DNA of 9,511 bases, from assembly GCA_000437495.1 (NCBI GenBank), contig FR897874.1, forward strand, positions 1 to 9,511, in the 5' to 3' direction. The stretch's first letter is position 1. Every line of letters starts with the position of its first letter. The notes under the pieces were generated by a model. The model worked only from the letters and a program-made list of their open reading frames with translations. It had not been told where the DNA came from and searched no databases. The translations under genes and the position numbers were made by a program. This DNA comes from Prevotella sp. CAG:485. Its GTDB lineage: Bacteria; Bacteroidota; Bacteroidia; Bacteroidales; Muribaculaceae. Shown here one piece after another: positions 1-5,744 of this stretch.

Positions 1-36
1 AAAAAAGCTAAAAAAGCTAAAAAAGCTATAAAAGCT
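1..36. repeat. 9-bp tandem array A (AAAAAAGCT)
   Basis: There are three perfect copies of AAAAAAGCT and one variant (ATAAAAGCT at 28-36). The array continues to the window edge and may extend beyond it. It begins 8 bp past the galM stop. Read on the transcribed strand it gives repeated U6 tracts, which might help end transcription, but no proper stem precedes them. The same unit, phase-shifted, recurs as array F. Confidence 0.85.
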
Positions 37-44
37 ACCCCCGG

Positions 45-1082
45 TCAGCTAAAGCGAAAGCGGATGTGGTGGTCGTAGGGGGCGGCGGGGGTGAGGAGGG
101 CAGTGGGGAAGGCGGGGTGGTTGGGCGCGTCAGGGAAATTCTGGCACTCAAGAGCCACGCCGGCATAGTCTTGGTAGGCATGGTTGTTGGGTGCGAGGGG
201 GGAGCCGGTGAGCCAGTTGCCGGTGTAGACCTGGATGCCGGGTTGGGTGGTGGCTACGGTGAGGGTGCGGCCGCTGAGGGGGTCGTGCAGCTCGGCGGCA
301 ACGGAGAGGTGGTTGGGGCGCCAGGCGTCGATTGCCCAGCAGTTGTCGTAGCCTTTGCCGTAGCGCAGAGCGGGGAAGTCGGCGTCGATGTAGCGACCAA
401 GCGGCTTGGCGGCGCGGAAGTCCATGGGCGTGCCCTCCACGGCGGCGAGTTCGCCTGTGGGGATGAGCGTGTCGTCGGTGGGGAGCCACCGCGAGGCGTT
501 GAGGCGCAGCTCATGACCCAAAACACTGCCTGACGTGGCGCCGCGCAGGTTCCAGTAGCAGTGGTTGGTGAGGTTGATGACCGTGGGAGCGTCCGTAACG
601 GCGCGTAAGTAGAGGTCGAGGATGTCGTTTTCCGTCCAGATGTAGTCGGCTTTCACCTCCACATTTCCCGGATAACCCTCTTCGCCGTCGGTGCTGCGGT
701 AGGTGAAGCGGACGCCGTTGGGCAGCTCGGAGTATTCCCAGATGCGGTTCTGGAAGCCCGTGGGACCCCCGTGCAGCGCGTTCGGGCCGTTGTTGACGGC
801 CAAAGAGTACTCCTTGCCGTCGATGGAGAAATGCCCCTTGGCGATGCGGTTGGCGTAGCGGCCCGGAATCTTGCCCATGCACGGACCGTCGTTGAGATAG
901 TCGGCGGGGTTGGCGTAGCAGAGCGCCACATTTTCGATGTTGCCCTGTTTGTCGGGCACCCCGAGTCCTACGATGCCGGCGCCGAGGGTGGAGAGTTCCA
1001 CCCAGGCACCGTGGTCGTTGACGAGGCGGATGAGCGTGATGTCGCCCGCCTCAGAAGCTATTTTGCGGATAATGCGTTCCAT
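45..1082 (-). CDS. galM: Aldose 1-epimerase (galactose mutarotase)
   Basis: This enzyme interconverts the alpha and beta anomers of aldoses such as galactose and supplies alpha-galactose to galactokinase. The 345-residue product has the normal length for the family. Seen in the sequence: GRYANRIA around residues 74-81, with the conserved Arg79; LHGGPTGFQNRIWE from residue 103, with His104; NLTNHCYWNL at 170-179, whose His174 matches the catalytic acid; and GVALECQ near the C-terminus, whose Glu312 matches the catalytic base. No signal peptide is visible, so the enzyme is probably cytoplasmic. It is the last gene of the operon, starting 14 bp after the galK stop, and is presumably co-transcribed with it. 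No Shine-Dalgarno site is seen. The gene is intact, and a tandem AGCTTTTTT array (minus-strand reading) follows its stop. Confidence 0.95.
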   Translation of the reverse strand: MERIIRKIASEAGDITLIRLVNDHGAWVELSTLGAGIVGLGVPDKQGNIENVALCYANPADYLNDGPCMGKIPGRYANRIAKGHFSIDGKEYSLAVNNGPNALHGGPTGFQNRIWEYSELPNGVRFTYRSTDGEEGYPGNVEVKADYIWTENDILDLYLRAVTDAPTVINLTNHCYWNLRGATSGSVLGHELRLNASRWLPTDDTLIPTGELAAVEGTPMDFRAAKPLGRYIDADFPALRYGKGYDNCWAIDAWRPNHLSVAAELHDPLSGRTLTVATTQPGIQVYTGNWLTGSPLAPNNHAYQDYAGVALECQNFPDAPNHPAFPTALLTPAAPYDHHIRFRFS

Positions 1083-1096
1083 CAGAAAGGAGATTG

Positions 1097-2239
1097 TCAG
1101 TCGGAGATTTTGCGAGCGCCGTCGCTGATTACCACATCATAAACCTTAGGCTCGTGGCCATACTTGTTGCGGAAACGCTCCACGGCAGAGGCAATGAAAC
1201 GGTCGTGCAAGTCGTTGGGCACTAAGTTGATAGTGCAGCCGCCGAAGCCGCCGCCCATGATGCGCGAGCCCGTAACGCCCGATTCGCGCGCCACATCTAC
1301 CAGGAAGTCGAGTTCCTCGCAGCTCACCTCATAGTCGTGGCTGAGGCCCTCGTGCGTTTCATACATCTTGCGGCCCACCGTGTCGTAGTCGCCCTTCTGC
1401 AGAGCGTCGCAGACGGCTAAGACGCGGTTCTTCTCCTCGATGACGTACTTGGCGCGCATGTAGTCCTCGGCGGTTATGTCGCTCTTGATGGCGTTGAGGG
1501 CGTCCATATCGGCGTCGCGCAGCGTGGCGATGCCGAGGCGTTTGGCCACCCGTTCGCATGATTGGCGGCGGCGGTTGTAGGGCGAGTCCTTCAGCTCATG
1601 TTTCACGCGGCTGTCGACCAGGACGAGACGGTGATTCTCGGGTGCGAAGGGGAAGTATTCGTACTCCATGCTGCGGCAGTCGAGGCGCATGAGGTTGCCC
1701 TTGCGGCCGAAGACACTGGCGAACTGGTCCATTATGCCGCAGTTCACGCCGCAGTAGTTATGCTCGGTGCTCTGGCCGATGCGCGCCAGCTCGAACTTGT
1801 CGATGGTGTTGTCGTTGAACATATCATTGAGGGCGAAGGCGAAGCAGCTCTCCAGGGCTGCCGAGGAGCTGAGGCCGGCGCCGAGAGGCACGTTGCCGCC
1901 GAAGACAGCGTCGAAGCCGTGGACCTGACCGCCGCGTTTGATGATTTCGCGGCATACCCCGAAGACATAGCGAGCCCAGGACTTGACAGGGGCGTCGGCT
2001 TCGTTGAGGCCGAACTCGGCGCTTTCTTTGAGGTCGAGGCTATAGAGACGCACGCGGTCGGTGCCGTTGGGGCGCAGTTCGGCCATGATGACCTTGTCGA
2101 TGGCGCCCGGGAAGACGAAGCCACCGTTGTAGTCGGTGTGTTCGCCGATGAGGTTGATACGGCCGGCGGAGGCGTAGACAGAGCCTTGCGCGCCGAAATG
2201 CTCGAAGAATGATTTGCGGATGCTTTGAGTGAGATTCAT
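1097..2239 (-). CDS. galK: Galactokinase (GHMP kinase family)
   Basis: Galactokinase phosphorylates alpha-D-galactose with ATP to galactose 1-phosphate, the first committed step of cytoplasmic galactose use. The 380-residue product has full family length. The galactokinase signature GRINLIGEHTDYNGG lies at residues 26-40. The ATP-binding GHMP loop VPLGAGLSSSAALES lies at 117-131. NCGIMDQFAS carries the catalytic Asp at about 171, and the C-terminal glycine motif IMGGGFGGC lies at about 327-335. All key residues are present. The start is the ATG just before the first helix, with an A-rich leader and no clear Shine-Dalgarno site. It sits between the GH2 gene (an 82-bp gap filled mostly by a 9-bp tandem array) and galM (14-bp gap), so the three genes probably form one transcript. 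Confidence 0.97.
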   Translation of the reverse strand: MNLTQSIRKSFFEHFGAQGSVYASAGRINLIGEHTDYNGGFVFPGAIDKVIMAELRPNGTDRVRLYSLDLKESAEFGLNEADAPVKSWARYVFGVCREIIKRGGQVHGFDAVFGGNVPLGAGLSSSAALESCFAFALNDMFNDNTIDKFELARIGQSTEHNYCGVNCGIMDQFASVFGRKGNLMRLDCRSMEYEYFPFAPENHRLVLVDSRVKHELKDSPYNRRRQSCERVAKRLGIATLRDADMDALNAIKSDITAEDYMRAKYVIEEKNRVLAVCDALQKGDYDTVGRKMYETHEGLSHDYEVSCEELDFLVDVARESGVTGSRIMGGGFGGCTINLVPNDLHDRFIASAVERFRNKYGHEPKVYDVVISDGARKISD

Positions 2240-2254
2240 TTTATTGAGGGGTTT

Positions 2255-2317
2255 TTATTAGACTTATTAGACTTATTAGACTTATTAGACTTATAAGATT
2301 TATAAGACTTATAAGCC
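2255..2317. repeat. 9-bp tandem array B (TTATTAGAC)
   Basis: Seven 9-bp units fill most of the gap between the GH2 gene and galK. Four are perfect TTATTAGAC copies (2255-2290), followed by three variants with TTATAAG cores. The transcript of this spacer would be AU-rich and mostly unstructured. Confidence 0.9.
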
Positions 2318-2321
2318 GCGG

Positions 2322-4721
2322 CTACCTTACCGGCAGGGTCAGTGAGGCGCTTTTGAGGCCTTTGGCGGTGGCGGTGAGGGTAACTTTTCCGGGTTTGGAG
2401 CCGGCCTGCACAATGGCAGTGCAGGCGCCGGAGAAGAGAGGCATCTGCGGCAGGTGGAAGAGGTCAAGAGAGGTTGGGTCGCCGTTGGCAGCCGCCCGGT
2501 AAGAGCCGTCGCCACGGACGCTGAAACGCACCATGTTGTCGGCGTAGGGCACAGGGTTGCCCTCCTTATCCACCGCCTGCACCGTGATGTAAGCCAGGTC
2601 CTCACCGTCGGCGCTGAGCGAGGGCATTGCCGACGAGAGCTTAAGCGCGTAAGGCTTTCCGGCCGTGCGCATCACCTTCTCAGCAGCCTTGTTGCCGTTG
2701 GCGTCGTAGGCCACCACACGCACCTCACCCGGCTCATAGAGCACCTCGTTCCACATCAGGCGGTAACGGTTCATGCGACTTGAGTCGTTCTTTTCGCGCA
2801 TCCCCTGACTGCGGTCGTTGACGAACAGCTCAGCCTTGGGGAAGTTCGTGTAGACGAACACCGGCGTGACTTCGCCCTCGCGACCCGGCCATGTCCAGTG
2901 AGGCAGGATATGCAACGTAGTGTCGGCGCGGTTCCAGCGCGAGCGATAGAGGTAATAGCGGTCCTTGGGCAGCGACGCCAGGTCGATGATGCCGAACACC
3001 GAAGAGTGATTTGGCCACGCGTCAGTGTCGTAGGGCGAAGGCTCGCCGAGATAGTCGAAACCCGTCCACACAAACTGACCGATGTTGTAGTCGAGCGAGT
3101 CGTCGGCGAAGAAATCGTCGTCAGGGATGTTTGACCACGAGCAGTATTCCACATCGTAGCTGTTGCTCTGATGGTCGGGGTGAACAGCGTTGGCGGCGAG
3201 CTTTACCGGGAAGTGGTAAACACCGCGGCTCGACACCGTTGAGGCCGTCTCCGTGCCCAGGAGCAGCCCCCCGGGGAGCTTGCCGATGGCTTCCGGATAG
3301 CGGTTTACCTTGTAGTTGAAGCCCGGCAGGTCCATGGCGGCCGCGAAGCCGTTGTTGATGACCGCGTCGAACTGGTCCATGCCCTGCGTAACGGGTCGCG
3401 TGGGGTCCTCGCGATGCACGATGTCTTGCAGGAAAGAGAGCTCCTTGAGGCCGTCGGGACCCCACTGGCTCGGCACCTCGTTGCCGATGCTCCACATCAC
3501 CACAGAGGGGTTCGAGCGGAAGGCACGCACCATGTTGACCATGTCGCGTTCGGCCCATTCGTTGAAGAGAGTGCCGTAGCCATTCTCGCTCTTGGGGCGG
3601 AAGGCCCAGTCGTCGAACGGCTCGATCATGAGCATCAGGCCCATCTCGTCGCAGAGCTCAACCAACTCAGGCGCCGGCATATTGTGACTTGTGCGCACCG
3701 CGTCGGCGCCCATGTCCTTGAGCATCTGCAGCTGATGGCGGAGCGCCGATTTGTTGACTGCGGCGCCGAGAGGGCCGAGGTCGTGATGGTTGTTGACACC
3801 CTGAATCTTGCGCTTGATGCCGTTGAGGTAGAAGCCGTCGGCGGTGCGGAGCTCTACGGTGCGGATGCCGAAGCGCTGCGTGTGCGAGTCGACCACATTG
3901 CCGTTGACCACTACGTCGACAACAGCACTGTAGAGCGACGGCGATTCCGGGCTCCAGAGCTGCGGAGCGGGCACCTTGAGATACTGCTGCACATCGACTC
4001 CCGGATAGTAGGAGTAGGGGTGCGTGTCAGTTGCCACCACCTTGCCCTGCGGGTCCGTCACCGTGGTTACGAGCGAGAATTTCTCGCCCTTCTTCAGGCC
4101 TTCGAGCGAGGTGAGCAGCTTGACGTCGGCGTATTCGCGGCTGACGTAAGGCGTGGTGAGGTAGATGCCCCAGACGGGTATGTGGATGCGGTTGGAGGTG
4201 ATGAGATGCACGTTTCGGTAAAGACCGGCGCCGGGGTACCAGCGCGAGGATTTGGGGAGGTTCTCGAGGCTTACCTCGAGCGTGTTGACGCCCGGGCGCG
4301 CCACCCCGTCGAGACCGGCGGTGAACGACACGTAACCGTAGGGGCGATAGGCCACCTGACGGCCGTTGACGTAGACGTGAGCGTGGCTCATGGCGCCGTC
4401 GAAGAGTAGCGTGAAGGCTTTGCCGGCCGTGTCGGGCAGCGAGAAGGTGGTTTTATAATAGCCTTTGCCAATGTATGGGAGGCCACCTGTGCGGCCTGTT
4501 TTCCAAGTGGCTTCCTTTTCGCCGTTTTGCTCCACGACGACCTTCTGGAGGTCGTTGTCGCGGCTGAAGGGGCCGTAGATGGCCCAGTCGTGAGGGATGG
4601 AGACGGACTGCCAGGAGATGGAGTCTTTGGAGAATTGCCAGCCGTTTTTGAGCGGGACGTCTGTGGCGGCGAAGAGGGCCGGAGAGGCGAAAAGGGCGGC
4701 GGCAATGAGAATGTTTTTCAT
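2322..4721 (-). CDS. Exported GH2 family glycosidase, probable beta-galactosidase
   Basis: This is a glycoside hydrolase family 2 enzyme of 799 residues with a signal peptide (MKNILIAAALFASPALFA, likely cut before Ala19), so it acts outside the cytoplasm. In order it shows a sugar-binding jelly-roll domain at about 20-175, an Ig-like domain at about 180-290, and the TIM barrel at about 295-600. After these come C-terminal beta domains resembling DUF4982 and a terminal Ig-like domain from about 690. In the barrel, RTSHNMP is at 343-349, WSIGNE at 410-415 carries the acid/base Glu415, and LGTETAS at 489-495 carries the probable nucleophile Glu491. There is no lipobox cysteine, so a periplasmic or secreted form is more likely than a lipoprotein. 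Galactosidase activity is inferred from linkage to galK and galM; other GH2 specificities are possible. The start is the ATG at the signal peptide, since an upstream in-frame TTG would lie inside the promoter. Confidence 0.9.
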   Translation of the reverse strand: MKNILIAAALFASPALFAATDVPLKNGWQFSKDSISWQSVSIPHDWAIYGPFSRDNDLQKVVVEQNGEKEATWKTGRTGGLPYIGKGYYKTTFSLPDTAGKAFTLLFDGAMSHAHVYVNGRQVAYRPYGYVSFTAGLDGVARPGVNTLEVSLENLPKSSRWYPGAGLYRNVHLITSNRIHIPVWGIYLTTPYVSREYADVKLLTSLEGLKKGEKFSLVTTVTDPQGKVVATDTHPYSYYPGVDVQQYLKVPAPQLWSPESPSLYSAVVDVVVNGNVVDSHTQRFGIRTVELRTADGFYLNGIKRKIQGVNNHHDLGPLGAAVNKSALRHQLQMLKDMGADAVRTSHNMPAPELVELCDEMGLMLMIEPFDDWAFRPKSENGYGTLFNEWAERDMVNMVRAFRSNPSVVMWSIGNEVPSQWGPDGLKELSFLQDIVHREDPTRPVTQGMDQFDAVINNGFAAAMDLPGFNYKVNRYPEAIGKLPGGLLLGTETASTVSSRGVYHFPVKLAANAVHPDHQSNSYDVEYCSWSNIPDDDFFADDSLDYNIGQFVWTGFDYLGEPSPYDTDAWPNHSSVFGIIDLASLPKDRYYLYRSRWNRADTTLHILPHWTWPGREGEVTPVFVYTNFPKAELFVNDRSQGMREKNDSSRMNRYRLMWNEVLYEPGEVRVVAYDANGNKAAEKVMRTAGKPYALKLSSAMPSLSADGEDLAYITVQAVDKEGNPVPYADNMVRFSVRGDGSYRAAANGDPTSLDLFHLPQMPLFSGACTAIVQAGSKPGKVTLTATAKGLKSASLTLPVR

Positions 4722-4747
4722 AATCGGGTTTTCTTTAGCGGATGGGT

Positions 4748-4807
4748 AGTAGCTAAGGTAGCTATTGTAGCTACTGTAGCTACTGTAGCTACTGTAGCTA
4801 CGGTAGC
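4748..4807. repeat. 9-bp tandem array C with palindromic GTAGCTAC units
   Basis: Six full 9-bp units and a partial seventh. Four consecutive ones read TGTAGCTAC (4766-4801) and the outer ones are variants. The 8-bp core GTAGCTAC is a perfect palindrome, so the array is a row of evenly spaced dyads. It falls inside the predicted leader of the galactose operon, between the promoter and the GH2 start codon. Confidence 0.9.
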
Positions 4808-4808
4808 A

Positions 4809-4840
4809 CAAAGTTAGGGAAAAAAAGGGGCGAAATCAAT
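4809..4840 (-). promoter_or_regulatory. Bacteroidetes-type promoter for the galactose operon
   Basis: Read on the minus strand, this is ATTG, a 20-bp spacer, then TAACTTTG (4809-4816). The -7 element matches the Bacteroidetes consensus TAnnTTTG fully and the -33 element matches TTTG at three of four bases. Transcription would start at about 4800-4805 and give a leader of roughly 80 nt before the GH2 start codon. Nearly all of that leader is the GTAGCTACA repeat array. No operator for a known regulator was recognised. Confidence 0.65.
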
Positions 4841-4926
4841 AGTGGTAACAAAAATTAAAGGGGTAAAAGAGTTAAAGAAAGTTAACGTGAAAAAGCTAAG
4901 TGGCTGAAAACTCGGGAGGATTCAGA

Positions 4927-4958
4927 TTTGCCTGAAAAATTACCTGAAAATATATTTG
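4927..4958 (+). promoter_or_regulatory. Upstream promoter P1 of the capsid-gene operon
   Basis: TTTG at 4927-4930, a 20-bp spacer, and TATATTTG at 4951-4958 fit the Bacteroidetes consensus TTTG-N19-20-TAnnTTTG at every fixed base. It overlaps the second promoter: the TTTG that ends its -7 box is also the -33 box of P2. Transcription would begin around 4963-4966, about 55 nt before the first gene. Confidence 0.6.
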
Positions 4959-4986
4959 CATAAAACTGAAAAAGATATTAACTTTG
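4955..4986 (+). promoter_or_regulatory. Downstream promoter P2 of the capsid-gene operon
   Basis: TTTG at 4955-4958, a 20-bp spacer, and TAACTTTG at 4979-4986 match the Bacteroidetes consensus at all fixed positions. The -7 box is identical to that of the divergent galactose promoter. Transcription would start near 4990-4993, leaving a short leader of about 26-29 nt before the ATG at 5019. Confidence 0.72.
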
Positions 4987-5018
4987 CAGCAGATTAATTC
5001 AGATAACACTTAGAGAAT

Positions 5019-5540
5019 ATGAAAGCAACAGAGAAAATTGGCGCTGAGGGCGCGGGCGCGAATAAGGAGCTTAAGGAATTTAAGGAACTTAAGGGGCTTA
5101 AGGGGGGCGCAGAGGGCAGCGGCGCGGAGGGCGCGGAGGCTGAGAGCCCGGAGCCTGCGGCAGAAGCTAACCAAGCTGAAGAGAGCGCGGCTGAAGCTAA
5201 CCAGGCAGGGGCTGAGGCTGAGGCTGAGGCAGAAGCTAACCAAGCAGAGAGCCCGGAGCCTGCGGCAGAAGCTAAAGAAGCTACCCAAGCTACCCAAGCT
5301 AAAGAAGCTACCCAAGCTAAAGAAGCTATCCAAGCTACCCAAGGGGAGGCGGAGGCATACAAGCGGGGGCGCAATGATGCGATCAGGGAGTTTATGCAAA
5401 AGGACACAGCGAAAACGCCGGCCTTGGAGGCCCGCAACCTAACGCCGGGAGTGCCCAGCACGCTGCAACCGCCCGAAGACCTGTTTCTGGCCCGGCTCTT
5501 CAGATTGAGGCCCTCCGTGTGGGAGTATGGGCGCAACTAA
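5019..5540 (+). CDS. Low-complexity Glu/Ala-rich protein, candidate capsid scaffold
   Basis: I cannot assign this 173-residue protein to a named family. Residues 1-110 are low complexity and strongly charged. They hold ELK/EFK/GLK triplets at 17-28, an EAEAEAEAE run near 66-72, three ANQA copies, and eight E/Q-A-K/T/I triplets at 84-107, all probably helical. Residues 112-173 look like a real conserved tail: AYKRGRNDAIREFMQK forms an amphipathic helix, followed by a proline-rich stretch and LFRLRPSVWEYGRN. A charged helical protein encoded just before a major capsid gene is the classic place and style of a scaffolding protein, with the C-terminal part as likely capsid contact; this is inference. 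Two promoters lie just upstream. Reading frames on the opposite strand and in the +2 frame are by-products of the repeats. Confidence 0.6.
   Translation: MKATEKIGAEGAGANKELKEFKELKGLKGGAEGSGAEGAEAESPEPAAEANQAEESAAEANQAGAEAEAEAEANQAESPEPAAEAKEATQATQAKEATQAKEAIQATQGEAEAYKRGRNDAIREFMQKDTAKTPALEARNLTPGVPSTLQPPEDLFLARLFRLRPSVWEYGRN
5067..5102. repeat. 9-bp tandem array D inside the scaffold-like gene
   Basis: Four 9-bp units (GAGCTTAAG and variants) are exactly in codon register and encode ELK, EFK, ELK, GLK at residues 17-28. Confidence 0.8.
5142..5275. repeat. Perfect 29-bp direct repeat pair within the scaffold-like gene
   Basis: A 29-bp sequence (starting GAGAGCCCGGAGCC, ending AGAAGCTAA) occurs at 5142-5170 and again at 5247-5275. 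The offset is 105 bp, which is 35 codons, so the copies are in frame and encode the same ESPEPAAEA segment. This suggests a recent internal duplication. Confidence 0.85.
5268..5339. repeat. 9-bp tandem array E inside the scaffold-like gene
   Basis: Eight 9-bp units of the form (G/C)AAGCTA(A/C/T)(A/C), in codon register, encode EAK, EAT, QAT, QAK, EAT, QAK, EAI, QAT at residues 84-107. Every unit contains AAGCTA, the same core as the intergenic arrays A and F. Confidence 0.88.
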
Positions 5541-5580
5541 GCCAAGCCAAGCACAGCGAGCGCTTAAACGACGGAAGATA

Positions 5581-5628
5581 CGCGGCTAAAGCCTGCGCCC
5601 GACGATATTCGCGGCTAAAGCCTGCGCC
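5581..5628. repeat. 19-bp direct repeat between scaffold-like and capsid genes
   Basis: CGCGGCTAAAGCCTGCGCC occurs at 5581-5599 and 5610-5628, a 29-bp period. Each copy holds the small imperfect palindrome GGCTAAAGCC. It lies in the non-coding gap ahead of array F. No function is recognised. Confidence 0.8.
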
Positions 5629-5670
5629 TGCACCAAAATTGCAGCAAGCTGATTGCTACAAAGGCTACAC

Positions 5671-5697
5671 GGCTAAAAAAGCTAAAAAAGCTAAAAG
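5671..5697. repeat. 9-bp tandem array F (AGCTAAAAA)
   Basis: Three units (GGCTAAAAA, AGCTAAAAA, AGCTAAAAG) lie 48 bp before the capsid start. The unit and strand orientation are the same as in array A, 5.6 kb away. Confidence 0.8.
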
Positions 5698-5715
5698 AGA
5701 TACACACAAAAAAGG

Positions 5716-5744
5716 TATTTAAAAAATTAAAAGAGAGAGAAAAA
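5716..5744 (+). promoter_or_regulatory. A-rich translation leader of the capsid gene
   Basis: The 29 bases before the capsid ATG contain no C and consist mostly of A with a short GAGAGAGA tract. Bacteroidetes rely on unstructured A-rich leaders rather than strong Shine-Dalgarno pairing, so this would favour high translation, as expected for the most abundant virion protein. Confidence 0.45.

Noticed and set aside
1..47. Array A as an intrinsic terminator of the galactose operon
   Set aside because: U-rich tracts are present on the transcribed strand, but the only upstream pairing is a weak 4-bp AGCT/AGCT stem, so the call cannot be supported.
4722..4811. N-terminal extension of the GH2 protein through repeat array C (Tyr/Ser-rich) from an upstream TTG
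   Set aside because: The TTG lies within the predicted -7 box, so it would not be transcribed, and a clear signal peptide starts at 4721. The frame stays open only because the repeat unit is 9 bp.
5142..5275. 29-bp direct repeat as a CRISPR remnant
   Set aside because: There are only two copies, in frame within a coding sequence, with a repetitive spacer and no cas genes.
4994..5536. Ala/Ser/Trp-rich 180-residue frame on the minus strand, plus other frames across the scaffold-like gene
   Set aside because: They are created by the repeats in the plus-strand gene; the plus frame has promoters, a sensible C-terminus and operon context.
5581..5628. 19-bp direct repeat as a phage attachment site pair
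   Set aside because: The copies are only 29 bp apart and lie within the operon, with no integrase or tRNA nearby.
5519..5722. 67-residue frame in the gap before the capsid gene
   Set aside because: It overlaps the previous gene's end and is made from the direct repeat and array F, giving a Lys/Ala-rich product with no supporting start signal.
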